A stretch of DNA of 64,000 nt from Salmonella bongori NCTC 12419 (GCF_000252995.1 NC_015761.1:3348001-3412000), one strand, 5' to 3'; shown: positions 18,425-27,738, counted from the stretch's first letter. Made by a program: numbers and translations. Notes: generated by a model not told the origin, from the letters alone.

Positions 18425-18595
18425 ATGTTCAAATTTGTAAAAATTGCCGTTGTGGCAGGGGTTCTGGCGTCTTTGACCGCTTGTACAGGGCATATTGAAA
18501 ACAAAAAAAACAACTGTAGCTACGATTACCTGCTGCACCCAGCAATTTCTATTTCTAAAATTATTGGTGGTTGCGGTCCAGCTGCCGATCAATAA
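18425..18595 (+). CDS. yhfL: YhfL, small lipoprotein
   Basis: A 56-residue product starting MFKFVKIAVVAGVLASLTAC. The signal segment ends in a lipobox (L-T-A-C, Cys20), so the mature lipid-anchored protein would be about 37 residues. The mature part (CTGHIENKKNNCSYDYLLHP) and the ending ISKIIGGCGP match E. coli YhfL. Its function is unknown. It lies between the bigA terminator and a terminator of its own, on the opposite strand from trpS. Confidence 0.88.
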   Translation: MFKFVKIAVVAGVLASLTACTGHIENKKNNCSYDYLLHPAISISKIIGGCGPAADQ

Positions 18596-18615
18596 TAGAA
18601 ACGTATTGCGCAGAT

Positions 18616-18648
18616 ACAAAAAAACCGGGAAATTCCCGGTTTTTTTAC
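18616..18648. terminator. Terminator after yhfL
   Basis: ACCGGGAA-a-TTCCCGGT is flanked by an A-run on the left and a T-run on the right, so it could act on both strands. It follows yhfL by about 20 bases. Confidence 0.85.
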
Positions 18649-18703
18649 AGACCTGATAAATGATACAGCGCAGGTGTCTTATCCAACTTACGCTCTTTGG
18701 TAG

Positions 18704-18728
18704 GCCCGATAAACTAGCGTCATCGGGC
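18704..18728. repeat. REP-like hairpin at the trpS 3' end
   Basis: GCCCGAT and ATCGGGC form a 7-bp stem around 11 bases, resembling a short REP unit downstream of trpS. Confidence 0.5.
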
Positions 18729-18741
18729 AAAGCAATAACCG

Positions 18742-19746
18742 TTACGGTTTCGCCACAAAGCCAATAGCTTCGTAGACCGCTTTCAGCGTTTCTGCCGCAC
18801 GCGCGCTGGCTTTTTCGGCCCCGTCTTTCATTACCTTCTGCAAGAAAGCGTCATCATTGCGGAAACGGTGATAGCGCTCCTGCAAGTCAGACAGCATTCC
18901 GGAAACCGCTTCCGCCACTTCACCTTTCAAATGGCCATACATTTTTCCTTCAAACTGTTTTTCCAGCTCAGGAATGCTTTGACCGGTCACGGCAGAAAGA
19001 ATATCCAGTAGGTTAGAGACACCAGCCTTTTCTTTCACATCGTAACGCACTACCGGCGGCTCGTCGGAATCAGTTACCGCTCGTTTGATTTTCTTCACCA
19101 CCGCTTTGGGATCTTCCAGCAGACCAATCACGTTATTGCGGTTGTCGTCCGATTTGGACATTTTTTTCGTCGGCTCCAGCAGCGACATCACGCGCGCCCC
19201 GGATTTTGGAATAAACGGCTCCGGCACTTTGAAAATATCGCCATACAATGCGTTAAAACGCTGGGCGATATCACGGCTGAGCTCCAGATGCTGCTTCTGA
19301 TCTTCACCCACGGGCACCAGATTGGTCTGGTACAACAGGATATCCGCCGCCATCAGGACCGGATAATCAAACAGACCGGCGTTAATGTTTTCCGCATAGC
19401 GTGCAGACTTATCTTTAAACTGCGTCATGCGGCTAAGCTCGCCGAAATAGGTATAGCAGTTCAGCGCCCAGCCAAGTTGCGCATGTTCCGGTACATGGGA
19501 CTGAACAAAGATAGTGCTCTTTTCAGGATCGATACCACATGCCAGATACAGCGCGAGCGTATCCAGCGTCGCCTTACGTAGCTGCTGCGCATCCTGACGG
19601 ACAGTAATGGCATGTTGGTCGACAATGCAGTAGATGCAATGGTAGTCATCCTGCATATTTACCCACTGACGCAATGCGCCCATATAGTTGCCAATGGTCA
19701 ATTCACCTGAGGGCTGTGCGCCACTAAAAACGATGGGCTTAGTCAT
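18742..19746 (-). CDS. trpS: Tryptophanyl-tRNA synthetase
   Basis: A 334-residue class I aminoacyl-tRNA synthetase that charges tRNA-Trp. The HIGH-type signature is TIGN at 17-20 and the KMSKS loop is at 195-199. The length equals E. coli TrpS. It is the last gene of the aroK-aroB-damX-dam-rpe-gph-trpS superoperon, and its start overlaps the gph stop by 8 bases. Confidence 0.98.
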   Translation of the reverse strand: MTKPIVFSGAQPSGELTIGNYMGALRQWVNMQDDYHCIYCIVDQHAITVRQDAQQLRKATLDTLALYLACGIDPEKSTIFVQSHVPEHAQLGWALNCYTYFGELSRMTQFKDKSARYAENINAGLFDYPVLMAADILLYQTNLVPVGEDQKQHLELSRDIAQRFNALYGDIFKVPEPFIPKSGARVMSLLEPTKKMSKSDDNRNNVIGLLEDPKAVVKKIKRAVTDSDEPPVVRYDVKEKAGVSNLLDILSAVTGQSIPELEKQFEGKMYGHLKGEVAEAVSGMLSDLQERYHRFRNDDAFLQKVMKDGAEKASARAAETLKAVYEAIGFVAKP

Positions 19747-20497
19747 TTTTTATTTCCTGATTATCGCTATGCGGAAGCCCAAGTGCGGGCAGAAGATCGT
19801 TAAAACTGTCATAAATGACATCCGGCTCGCTAAGGGCAATCGCTTCACCATAATTGTAGCCGTACGTCAGGCCAACCGAAGGGCAGCCGGCTGCTTTTGC
19901 AGCCTGAATATCATTACGCGAATCGCCGACGAAAAGCATCTGTTCCGGTGTAATACCCAGTCGGCTTGCTACCAGTAACAACGGCTCCGGATGCGGCTTC
20001 TTATTTTGCACATCATCGCCGCCGATAACTACGCTAAAGTATTTGGCGATATCAAGCCATTCCAGCAACGGCGCGACAAACGGCGTCGGCTTATTGGTCA
20101 CCAGGCCTAATGGCAATCCACTGGCGTGTAGCGCGCCCAACGTGTCAGCGACGTGCGGAAATAAAAAGGTGCCCTCTTCCGCCACCTCGCCATAGTACCT
20201 GTCGAATAACTTACGCAGAAGGCGCACCTGCTCCCCGACAGGAATATCTTCATCAATGGGCGGTTTACCCATCGTCTTACGCAAGGCGTCGCGCTCCTCG
20301 CGAGCCCAGGCTAGCGCACGCTCCATCAATACATCCGCGCCGTTACCAATCCAGGTAATCACACGCTCCTCACCGGCGACAGGCAGTTCCAGCGCATATA
20401 GCGCCATATCAACCGCCCCGGCAAGACCCGGCGCGCTATCCACCAGCGTACCGTCAAGATCAAAAGCGACGCCCCGAATATTTTGCAACTTATTCAT
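19739..20497 (-). CDS. gph: Phosphoglycolate phosphatase
   Basis: A 252-residue HAD-superfamily phosphatase. Motif I is DLDGTLVDS (near 13-21), motif II is VTNKP and motif IV is FVGDSRND. It removes phosphate from 2-phosphoglycolate arising in repair of oxidised DNA ends. It overlaps rpe upstream and trpS downstream by 8 bases each, so translation is probably coupled. Confidence 0.97.
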   Translation of the reverse strand: MNKLQNIRGVAFDLDGTLVDSAPGLAGAVDMALYALELPVAGEERVITWIGNGADVLMERALAWAREERDALRKTMGKPPIDEDIPVGEQVRLLRKLFDRYYGEVAEEGTFLFPHVADTLGALHASGLPLGLVTNKPTPFVAPLLEWLDIAKYFSVVIGGDDVQNKKPHPEPLLLVASRLGITPEQMLFVGDSRNDIQAAKAAGCPSVGLTYGYNYGEAIALSEPDVIYDSFNDLLPALGLPHSDNQEIKND

Positions 20498-21167
20498 GAC
20501 TTACCTTTGCCAGTTCACTACGCATTTCATCAATCACTTTTTTGTAGTCAGGCTTATCGAAGATTGCCGATCCCGCGACAAACATGTCCGCGCCTGCCGC
20601 GGCGATCTCGCCGATATTATTCACCTTCACGCCACCGTCCACTTCCAGACGAATATCGTAACCGGACTCATCAATCCGGCGGCGAACTTCGCGCAGCTTA
20701 TCCAGCGTCTGCGGAATAAAAGACTGACCGCCGAAGCCCGGGTTTACGGACATCAGCAGGATGACATCCAGTTTGTCCATGACGTAATCGAGATAGCTCA
20801 GCGGCGTCGCCGGGTTGAACACCAGTCCCGCCTGACAACCGTGCTCTTTAATTAGCTGTAATGTGCGATCAACATGTTCAGAAGCTTCCGGGTGAAAGGT
20901 AATGATGCTTGCGCCAGCGGCGGCAAAGTCGGGCACGATACGGTCGACTGGCTTCACCATCAGATGCACGTCAATCGGTGCCGTAATTCCGTATTGACGC
21001 AGGGATTTCAGCACCATCGGGCCGATAGTCAGGTTCGGAACATAGTGATTGTCCATGACATCAAAATGTACGACATCAGCGCCGGCTGCCAGCGCTTTTG
21101 CGGTGTCTTCGCCCAGGCGGGCAAAATCAGCCGACAGAATTGAGGGGGCAATCAAATACTGCTTCAT
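20490..21167 (-). CDS. rpe: Ribulose-phosphate 3-epimerase
   Basis: A 225-residue TIM-barrel enzyme that interconverts ribulose-5-phosphate and xylulose-5-phosphate in the pentose phosphate pathway. Characteristic segments are IAPSILSADFARLG at 6-19, HFDVMDNHYVPN near 34-45, and the phosphate-binding VNPGFGGQ and EVDGGV. It lies 17 bases after dam. Confidence 0.98.
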   Translation of the reverse strand: MKQYLIAPSILSADFARLGEDTAKALAAGADVVHFDVMDNHYVPNLTIGPMVLKSLRQYGITAPIDVHLMVKPVDRIVPDFAAAGASIITFHPEASEHVDRTLQLIKEHGCQAGLVFNPATPLSYLDYVMDKLDVILLMSVNPGFGGQSFIPQTLDKLREVRRRIDESGYDIRLEVDGGVKVNNIGEIAAAGADMFVAGSAIFDKPDYKKVIDEMRSELAKVSHE

Positions 21168-21184
21168 CCGCTTCTCCTTGAGAA

Positions 21185-22021
21185 TTATTTTTTTGCGGGT
21201 GAAACGACTCCTGGTTGGTACAAAGCCAGCAGTTCGTCCACCTTTTTACGTGTGCCGCCGTTGCTGCTTATACTGCGTCGAACTTTGACAACATGCAATT
21301 TTGCGAGTTGATACCACTCGCGCGTTAGTGCCGTATCATGGTTGGAAATGAGCACTGGTATCCGGTTACTGACCAGATTCTCAGCGATTTCTGCCAGATG
21401 CGCTTGTTGCGTCAGGCTAAAGCTATTCGTGTGATACGCCGTGAAATTAGCCGTGGCGGACAACGGCGCGTAAGGCGGATCGCAATAGACTACCGACGAC
21501 GTGTCCGCACGCGCCATACTGTCTGCGTAGGATTCGCAGTAAAAGAATGCATTCTGCGCTTTTTCTGCAAAGTGGTACAACTCCGCTTCCGGGAAGTAGG
21601 GCTTTTTATAACGACCGAACGGGACATTAAATTCGCCGCGTAAGTTATAACGACAGAGTCCGTTATAGCCGTAGCGATTCAGATATAAAAACAGCACCGC
21701 CCGACGAAAAGGGTCCTGACAAGCATTGAACTCCTCGCGGAGCTGGTAATAGACTTCGGCCTGGTTGGTTTCAGGCATAAACAGCTCACGCGAAGCCTGT
21801 ACGTACTCGTCGGTACGTAACTTCACAATGTTATAGAGGCTAATAAGGTCGCTGTTGATATCGGCGAGGATATAACGCGAAAAATCGGTATTAAGAAATA
21901 CCGATCCGGCACCCACGAAGGGTTCAACCAGACACTCACCTTTTGGCAAATGCCGTTTGATGTCATCAAGCAGAGGATATTTCCCCCCTGCCCACTTCAA
22001 AAAAGCGCGATTTTTTTTCAT
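21185..22021 (-). CDS. dam: DNA adenine methylase (GATC)
   Basis: A 278-residue N6-adenine methyltransferase that methylates GATC, for mismatch-repair strand choice, SeqA timing and gene control. The SAM-binding motif is FVGAGSVF at 35-42 and the catalytic DPPY is at 181-184; the N-terminal WAGGKY is also conserved. It sits between damX and rpe. In Salmonella it is a known virulence regulator. The 180-base gap after damX holds a strong hairpin. Confidence 0.98.
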   Translation of the reverse strand: MKKNRAFLKWAGGKYPLLDDIKRHLPKGECLVEPFVGAGSVFLNTDFSRYILADINSDLISLYNIVKLRTDEYVQASRELFMPETNQAEVYYQLREEFNACQDPFRRAVLFLYLNRYGYNGLCRYNLRGEFNVPFGRYKKPYFPEAELYHFAEKAQNAFFYCESYADSMARADTSSVVYCDPPYAPLSATANFTAYHTNSFSLTQQAHLAEIAENLVSNRIPVLISNHDTALTREWYQLAKLHVVKVRRSISSNGGTRKKVDELLALYQPGVVSPAKK

Positions 22022-22083
22022 GCTGACTAACTAATTACACCTTCTCCGGCTGTGGAGAAAGCTCCGACAGCATCCTGCGCTTT

Positions 22084-22198
22084 AGGCTGTGCCGCGTTGC
22101 TTTACGGCGCATTTGGCGGTAACAAATGCGCCCCTCGCGCTTGTCCTGAACAAGAATAGCTGTCAGCGACACTCACAGGCAATTGCAGGACACAGCCT
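22084..22198 (-). other. Structured damX-dam intercistronic segment
   Basis: A perfect 10-bp inverted repeat (22106-22115 with 22123-22132, core GGCGCATTTG/CAAATGCGCC) lies inside a wider 8-bp pairing (AGGCTGTG 22084-22091 with CACAGCCT 22191-22198). No T-run follows on either strand, so it does not look like a simple terminator. It could be a processing or stability element. Confidence 0.5.
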
Positions 22199-22201
22199 GG
22201 A

Positions 22202-23491
22202 TTATTTCAGATCGGCCTGAACCTGATGCAACGGTTTTGCCCACGGGTTTTTTGCCTGCACGTCAGCAGGTAATGTGGACACTGCACGTTTAGCATCTTC
22301 CTTCGATGCATACACCCCGGTTACCAGCACATACCACGGTTGTCCATTACGCGTCGTCTCGTATACCACATAATTTTTCAGGTTCTCTTTCTTCGCCCAA
22401 CCATTCAGGTTGTTATAGTTTGAAGAACTACTGAGCTGCAACGTATAGTGGCTGGATGGCGCGCTTTTTAACTCGCCAACATTGCCTGCGCTTTTCCCGC
22501 CGCCTGCGACAGGCGTCGTAGAGGCTTGCGCGGGTTTCGCAGTTTGTACCGGCGCGGCGTTTGCTGTCGCTTTCGGCGCAGCCGCTGGCGCAGGGGCTGT
22601 GGTAGCCGCTTTCGGCGTCGCGGCTGGCGCTGCCGGTTCCGTACGTTTCACCGGTGCAGCAGGTTTCTTCGGCTCAGCGGTCGTCGTTTTCGCCGTTGCC
22701 TGCGGTTTCTTAGGTTCAATGACGGCCTGCTTACGTTCCGGGCGCGTGGTATGACGTTCGGCAGGTTCGCTAGCTGCCGCCTGACGCGACACACTACCAT
22801 TACGAACCGGCGCGACGGTTGCAGGCTCGGTCGGCAATGTAGAGTTCACCGCAACGTTGTTCATCTGCTCCGGATTCTGCGTCAGAGCGTTATTCAGATC
22901 GCCCTGTACTTCCACGCGCTGCTGACCGTCAGTAACGACAGGCGACTGTCCCTGCGTCGGCGTTGAAGAAATCGGCGGCAATGAAATATCCTGCGACGTA
23001 GTGCCTACCGTTTGTTCAGCGGAAGTCGTACCCGGCGCTGGCTGGGTCGCATTCGCCTGATCGGCAGCGTTACCAGAAAGATCGATACTCTTTTCACCAG
23101 AAGCCGATGGCTCGCCGGAAGAGGTTGAGGGGGCTTTCAGCGCAGAACCGATACCGATAATCAACAGCAGCAGCACCAGCACGCCAACGCCCATCATCAT
23201 ATACTGGCGAGAGGCTGGCTTATGGACCGCTTTTTTACGCTTACGCGGACGACGTTCTACACGCGCCTCGTCCACCGTATCGTCTTCATCGGATTCGTAC
23301 TCTTCTTCGACTTCAGGTTCTTCATTACGCGCCTGACGCGCACGCGTCGGACGGCGCTCGTCGGCGTCCAGATCAACGTCATCGAAGTTGATCTGCGGCT
23401 CATTATCACGTTCTGAAGATTGACGAGAACGACCAGTCCGACGATCGCTGGGATCGGGTTTCAGCTCGTCTTCTGGTTTGAATTCATCCAT
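22202..23491 (-). CDS. damX: DamX, SPOR-domain cell-division protein
   Basis: A 429-residue bitopic inner-membrane protein. It has an acidic/basic cytoplasmic part (1-97), a single transmembrane helix near 98-118, a long Pro/Ala/Lys/Thr-rich periplasmic linker, and a C-terminal SPOR domain (about 350-429, starting SSHYTLQLSSSSNYNN) that binds denuded septal peptidoglycan. It localises to the division ring in E. coli. It lies between aroB and dam. Confidence 0.96.
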   Translation of the reverse strand: MDEFKPEDELKPDPSDRRTGRSRQSSERDNEPQINFDDVDLDADERRPTRARQARNEEPEVEEEYESDEDDTVDEARVERRPRKRKKAVHKPASRQYMMMGVGVLVLLLLIIGIGSALKAPSTSSGEPSASGEKSIDLSGNAADQANATQPAPGTTSAEQTVGTTSQDISLPPISSTPTQGQSPVVTDGQQRVEVQGDLNNALTQNPEQMNNVAVNSTLPTEPATVAPVRNGSVSRQAAASEPAERHTTRPERKQAVIEPKKPQATAKTTTAEPKKPAAPVKRTEPAAPAATPKAATTAPAPAAAPKATANAAPVQTAKPAQASTTPVAGGGKSAGNVGELKSAPSSHYTLQLSSSSNYNNLNGWAKKENLKNYVVYETTRNGQPWYVLVTGVYASKEDAKRAVSTLPADVQAKNPWAKPLHQVQADLK

Positions 23492-23589
23492 TTAACACCC
23501 CACTCAAAGGTTAATGCTGACAACATTGCACATAACCTGAAGCTAAAAAACTGATATCTACAGCGATATCAGTCTGACCTTTCTTGTTG

Positions 23590-24678
23590 TTACGCCTGCT
23601 GGCAGTCAGCAATGGCGCTAAGAACGACTTCGTGCGACACTCCGCCGCGGACTTCGCTTTTCCCTATGGCCAGGGGAAGCACTAAACGCAGTTCTCCCGC
23701 CAACACTTTTTTATCTCGCAGCATGTGCGGCAAATAGGCCTGAGCGGACATCTCGCGAGGGCCGTTGACAGGCAGTCCGGCTCGTTTAAGCAGAGCAATG
23801 ATGCGCTGCGTATCGGCAGAGTTAAACTGTCCCAGACGCTCAGATGTGCGCGCCGCCATCACGATACCTGCAGCAACGGCTTCGCCATGTAACCAATTGC
23901 CATACCCCATTTCTGCTTCAATGGCGTGGCCAAAGGTATGTCCAAGATTCAGTAAAGCACGTAAGCCTGCTTCACGCTCGTCGGCGGCAACAACTTCCGC
24001 TTTCAGCTCACAACAACGACGAATACAGTATGCCATTGCCGGGCCGTCCAGACGCAGTAACGCTTCCAGATTATCCTCAAGCCAGTTAAAGAAGTTAGCG
24101 TCAAGTATGATGCCGTACTTGATCACCTCTGCCAGCCCCGACGCCAGTTCGCGTGCGGGGAGCGTTTTCAGGCAATCAAGATCGACGACCACGGAGACAG
24201 GTTGGTAAAACGCGCCAATCATGTTTTTACCAAGGGGATGGTTGACGGCGGTTTTCCCGCCAACGGACGAGTCAACCTGCGACAGTAGAGTGGTCGGCAC
24301 CTGAATGAAGCGAACACCTCGCTGGTAGCTGGCCGCCGCGAAACCGGTGAGATCGCCAATCACGCCGCCGCCAAGCGCGACCAGCGTGGTATCACGACCA
24401 TGCGGCTTTTGCAGTAACGCCGTAAACACCGTATCCAGCACCGCCAGGCTCTTATACTGTTCGCCGTCCGGGAGAATCACGCTGTCTACGTTAACGCCCG
24501 CCCGTTCAAGTACGCCACGTACCTTATCCAGATAAAGCGGTGCCAGGGTTTCATTGGTCACTAACATGACCTGATCGCCCGACGTCAGCGGTAAGAATGA
24601 AGCTGGTTCGTTAAACAAACCAGCCGCGATGGTGATCGGGTAACTACGTTCCCCGAGAGTGACTGTAATCCTCTCCAT
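23590..24678 (-). CDS. aroB: 3-dehydroquinate synthase
   Basis: A 362-residue NAD- and metal-dependent enzyme that cyclises DAHP to 3-dehydroquinate, the second step of the shikimate pathway. It shows the family glycine motif ALGGGVIGDLTGFAA, the PTTLLSQVDSSVGGKTAVNH segment and the metal-site HTFGHAIE. It is 56 bases downstream of aroK, which encodes a later step of the same pathway. Confidence 0.98.
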   Translation of the reverse strand: MERITVTLGERSYPITIAAGLFNEPASFLPLTSGDQVMLVTNETLAPLYLDKVRGVLERAGVNVDSVILPDGEQYKSLAVLDTVFTALLQKPHGRDTTLVALGGGVIGDLTGFAAASYQRGVRFIQVPTTLLSQVDSSVGGKTAVNHPLGKNMIGAFYQPVSVVVDLDCLKTLPARELASGLAEVIKYGIILDANFFNWLEDNLEALLRLDGPAMAYCIRRCCELKAEVVAADEREAGLRALLNLGHTFGHAIEAEMGYGNWLHGEAVAAGIVMAARTSERLGQFNSADTQRIIALLKRAGLPVNGPREMSAQAYLPHMLRDKKVLAGELRLVLPLAIGKSEVRGGVSHEVVLSAIADCQQA

Positions 24679-24734
24679 GACGCGACATCCACCTTAGTTA
24701 CTTGTACCCGCTTACCCAGCGTATTCTGCTTGAA

Positions 24735-25256
24735 TTAGTTGCTTTCCAGCATATGAATAATCTGGTTTGCCACAACCTTAGCACTTTGATCATCGGTGCG
24801 AATGGTGACATCAGCAATCTCTTCATACAGCGGATTGCGTTCGTTAGCCAGCGCTTCCAGAACTTCACGAGGCGGCGCCTCCACCTGCAACAGCGGGCGC
24901 TTTTTATCACGTTGCGTGCGCGCCAGTTGTTTTTCGATGGTCGTTTCAAGGTAAACCACGACGCCACGTGCGGAGAGACGGTTACGCGTTTCACGCGATT
25001 TTACAGAGCCACCGCCGGTTGCCAGCACAATACCCTGTTTTTCCGTCAATTCGTTGATAACTTTTTCTTCACGATTACGGAAGCCGTCTTCACCTTCAAC
25101 ATCGAAGACCCAGCCCACATCAGCTCCGGTTCGTTTCTCAATCTCTTGATCAGAATCGTAAAATTCCATATTGAGTTGTTGAGCTAACTGGCGCCCAATA
25201 GTGCTTTTTCCGGCACCCATAGGCCCAACCAGAAAGATATTGCGTTTCTCTGCCAT
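24735..25256 (-). CDS. aroK: Shikimate kinase I
   Basis: A 173-residue P-loop kinase (GPMGAGKST at 11-19) that phosphorylates shikimate using ATP. The shikimate-binding DSDQEIE near 34-40 and GGG near 81 are present. The start at 25256 gives MAEKRNIFLVG. It is the first gene of the aroK-to-trpS superoperon. Confidence 0.97.
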   Translation of the reverse strand: MAEKRNIFLVGPMGAGKSTIGRQLAQQLNMEFYDSDQEIEKRTGADVGWVFDVEGEDGFRNREEKVINELTEKQGIVLATGGGSVKSRETRNRLSARGVVVYLETTIEKQLARTQRDKKRPLLQVEAPPREVLEALANERNPLYEEIADVTIRTDDQSAKVVANQIIHMLESN

Positions 25257-25720
25257 TTTTTCGGTACTACTAAGACTATTCGTTAATGGTAAACCCGCTT
25301 CACAGACACCCAGCGCAGCAGGACATGAACTGAAACCTCATAAGATATTGCGAGAGTCAGACTGAAAATTATCTCAATACTCAAGCGGGTTTGGCAACTG
25401 AATAAATCACCAAGCCTGATTGTTGCAAAACCCGAGTTAGCATTGCCGGATGGTGGCCAGAACAACATATCCGACCTACAAATTGTTATAATTTCAAACA
25501 ATTGTGTGCAATCCGCAGAACCAGGAAGTCTGCCTCAGCGGACATTCCGCCGTTTATCATCGGTCTTATGCACACCTTCGGCAAGGCAAAGCGCATTCAT
25601 CAATGCGTAAGCAACGAAAAGCACGACTCTCAAATCGGTACTCCTTGTATGCTAAATACCTCCGCACGTCAAATGCCTGAGACACGTTCAGTGCAAAAAC
25701 AGCGCTTTTTTATGCATAAA
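25257..25720 (-). promoter_or_regulatory. hofQ-aroK intergenic region
   Basis: A 464-base gap with no convincing gene. It holds a degenerate REP-like stretch at 25445-25483 (gccggatggtggcc...atccgacctac). On the minus strand there is a possible aroK promoter: TTGACG (complement of 25669-25674) with weak -10 candidates about 17 bases downstream. A 155-codon plus-strand frame (25502-25969) runs antisense into hofQ and is not supported. Confidence 0.4.
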
Positions 25721-26959
25721 TTATTCTGTCGCCACCAGTCTGGGGGTAATAAACACCACCAGCTCACGTCGCTCATCTTCTTTGCCATCATGGCGAAAGA
25801 GCTGGCCAAGCCAGGGAATATCCCCCAACATCGGCACGCTATCGCTTCCCGATTTATTTTTTCGCGAGAAAATCCCCCCCAGCGCCAGAGTCTCGCCGCT
25901 TTTCACCTCTACCTGCGTTTCAATTTCCTGTTTATCTATCGCCAGCACTTCGCCGTCAGCCTGTTGTAGCACTTGACCGGGGACATTCTGGCTGATACGC
26001 AGCTTCAGGCGAATACGCCCTTTTGACAAAACGGTAGGTGTGACCTCCATCCCCAGCACCGCTTCTTTAAATTCAACAGATGTCGCGCCGCTTTCACCAC
26101 TGGAGACCTGATAAGGTATTTCACTGCCTTGCTTAATACTGGCTGGCTGCAAATGCGAAGCCAGCAGCCGGGGACTGGCAATGATATCCAGCTGCTGCTT
26201 TTGTTCCAGGGCTGATAGTTCTAAATCCAGCAGGCGCCCGTTAATGCGCCCAATGTTGAACCCTACGCGTGAAGTGGCGGCGGCGACCGATAAATCGCTG
26301 GAAAGCGTCGTCACGTCGCCCACCGCTCCCGCTTGCGGCGCGTCAGCCAGCGTCCACTTCACCCCCAGTTCCCGCAGACTCTTTTCGTTAATAGTGACGA
26401 TATGCGCCGCCAGTTCAACCTGCGCCACCGGAAGATCCATTTGCGCGACCCATTTTTCCATCTCTGCCAGAACCGCACGGTTATCGCGTAGCAACAATCG
26501 GTTAGTGCGTTTATCCACCATGATGGTTCCCTTCGCGCTCAAAAGTTTTTCGCCTGCTTTGGCTAGCTCTGCGGCGTCAGCGTACTGCAGACCAATACTG
26601 CGGTTTTCCAGAGGTAAATTAGCCTGACGCCGTAACCGCTCGGAATCCTGGCGCGCACGATTTTCGTTTTGCCAGGCCTGCGAATGAACATAGAGGATAG
26701 TCCCCTCCTGCCGCAGTACCAGCCCCGCACTGCTCACTACCGTTTGTAACGCTTGTTTCCACGGAACCTCTGTCAAATGCAGCGATAGCGTACCGCTGAC
26801 ATCCGGCGACACCACCAGGTTTTGACGTTCCTGTTCGGCTAAGGCCTGTAAAACCTGCACGACAGGTACGTCATCAACGATCAGTGTTACTTTTGCCGCT
26901 TTTCCCGCCTGCGCGGCGGGTATCAAGACCATCAGTATTACTGCTATCCATCGCTTCAT
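25721..26959 (-). CDS. hofQ: HofQ, secretin-family DNA-utilisation protein
   Basis: A 412-residue protein with a signal peptide (MKRWIAVILMVLIPAAQA), two N-terminal STN/N-type domains (VTLIVDDVPVVQVLQALAEQ) and a C-terminal secretin domain (VEVKSGETLALGGIF, DIPWLGQLF, ELVVFITPRLV). It is an outer-membrane channel of the PilQ/ComE type; its E. coli homologue is linked to use of DNA as a nutrient. The start is set at 26959. A longer frame begins at 27010, but the signal peptide supports the shorter one. The start lies inside hofP (86-base overlap). Confidence 0.92.
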   Translation of the reverse strand: MKRWIAVILMVLIPAAQAGKAAKVTLIVDDVPVVQVLQALAEQERQNLVVSPDVSGTLSLHLTEVPWKQALQTVVSSAGLVLRQEGTILYVHSQAWQNENRARQDSERLRRQANLPLENRSIGLQYADAAELAKAGEKLLSAKGTIMVDKRTNRLLLRDNRAVLAEMEKWVAQMDLPVAQVELAAHIVTINEKSLRELGVKWTLADAPQAGAVGDVTTLSSDLSVAAATSRVGFNIGRINGRLLDLELSALEQKQQLDIIASPRLLASHLQPASIKQGSEIPYQVSSGESGATSVEFKEAVLGMEVTPTVLSKGRIRLKLRISQNVPGQVLQQADGEVLAIDKQEIETQVEVKSGETLALGGIFSRKNKSGSDSVPMLGDIPWLGQLFRHDGKEDERRELVVFITPRLVATE

Positions 26960-27275
26960 TGCTTTTTCCCTGACGTAGCCACTGCCATTGCGGCGGCGCA
27001 CACTTTTCACCCATTGTTAACGTTAAGGCGTGCGCCGTCAGGCGAACAATCGTCCAGCCGTTTTCCAGCGTCTGCCCCTCTTCTACTCGCCGCCATTTTT
27101 GCTGGCTATCCTGAAGGATGCCTATCCATCGCGCCTCTTTACGTACTACGCCCTGATACCGCCACTGCGGAAGCTCCGCTATCCGGCAGCGATCTTCCGG
27201 TGGACGAAAGGGATCGCGCATTCCGGTCAACGTCAGCAGACAAACACAGACCAATACACTGCGGTTAGCCTTCAT
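26874..27275 (-). CDS. hofP: HofP, PilP-like accessory protein
   Basis: A 133-residue protein with a hydrophobic N-terminal segment and the GMRDPFRPPEDRCR motif that matches E. coli HofP. PilP-like lipoproteins link inner-membrane pilus assembly proteins to the secretin. The 3' end runs 86 bases into hofQ and overlaps hofO by 11 bases at the 5' end. Its function here is inferred from position. Confidence 0.85.
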   Translation of the reverse strand: MKANRSVLVCVCLLTLTGMRDPFRPPEDRCRIAELPQWRYQGVVRKEARWIGILQDSQQKWRRVEEGQTLENGWTIVRLTAHALTLTMGEKCAPPQWQWLRQGKSNEAMDSSNTDGLDTRRAGGKSGKSNTDR

Positions 27276-27738
27276 TGGCCAGGCGCTCCAGTTGCAGCGT
27301 CATCAATAATGCTCCCTCTTCTATTCGCAATGAGAACTGACGTACGCCCATCTCGCTTTCCGCCAGCCGGGAAAATAGCGGCGGCACCGCCTCCCAGGCG
27401 ACTTTCAACGCCATTTCACCGCCCTGCGCCGACGGCTGCCAGTGCAGCAAACGCAGGGAAGGCGACTGGAAATCTAACGGTGAAAAAGGACGCGCGCCTT
27501 TCGTTATTTGTTCAATAAAGGGGCCATCCGCAGCGGTTAAACGACGCAGGATACGCCATTGTTGTTGGACGGTGTCGCGCTGCTGGCGTAACCGCGCCTG
27601 TTGCATATCCAACGTCTGCCAGCCGGGATAGCACAGCAATAGCGCTGCCGTCAGCGATAGACACACCACGCCAGCGCCCCAACAGAAAACCCGATCACGG
27701 CGAGACATTCCGCACCAGATATCAAAGAGTATGTTCAT
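27265..27738 (-). CDS. hofO: HofO, PilO-like protein
   Basis: A 157-residue protein with one N-terminal transmembrane helix (about 20-38), a short coiled-coil region and a soluble C-terminal domain (LLHWQPSAQGGEMALKVAWE). It is recognised by the conserved FSPLDFQ and SAQGGE segments and by position between hofN and hofP. It overlaps hofN by 17 bases. Confidence 0.85.
   Translation of the reverse strand: MNILFDIWCGMSRRDRVFCWGAGVVCLSLTAALLLCYPGWQTLDMQQARLRQQRDTVQQQWRILRRLTAADGPFIEQITKGARPFSPLDFQSPSLRLLHWQPSAQGGEMALKVAWEAVPPLFSRLAESEMGVRQFSLRIEEGALLMTLQLERLANEG

Noticed and set aside
18386..18730. A 114-codon minus-strand frame over yhfL
   Set aside because: yhfL on the plus strand has a lipobox and a known homologue, and the minus frame crosses its terminator.
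25502..25969. A 155-codon plus-strand gene between aroK and hofQ
   Set aside because: Its second half is antisense to hofQ and its first half has no homology or ribosome site that I can see.
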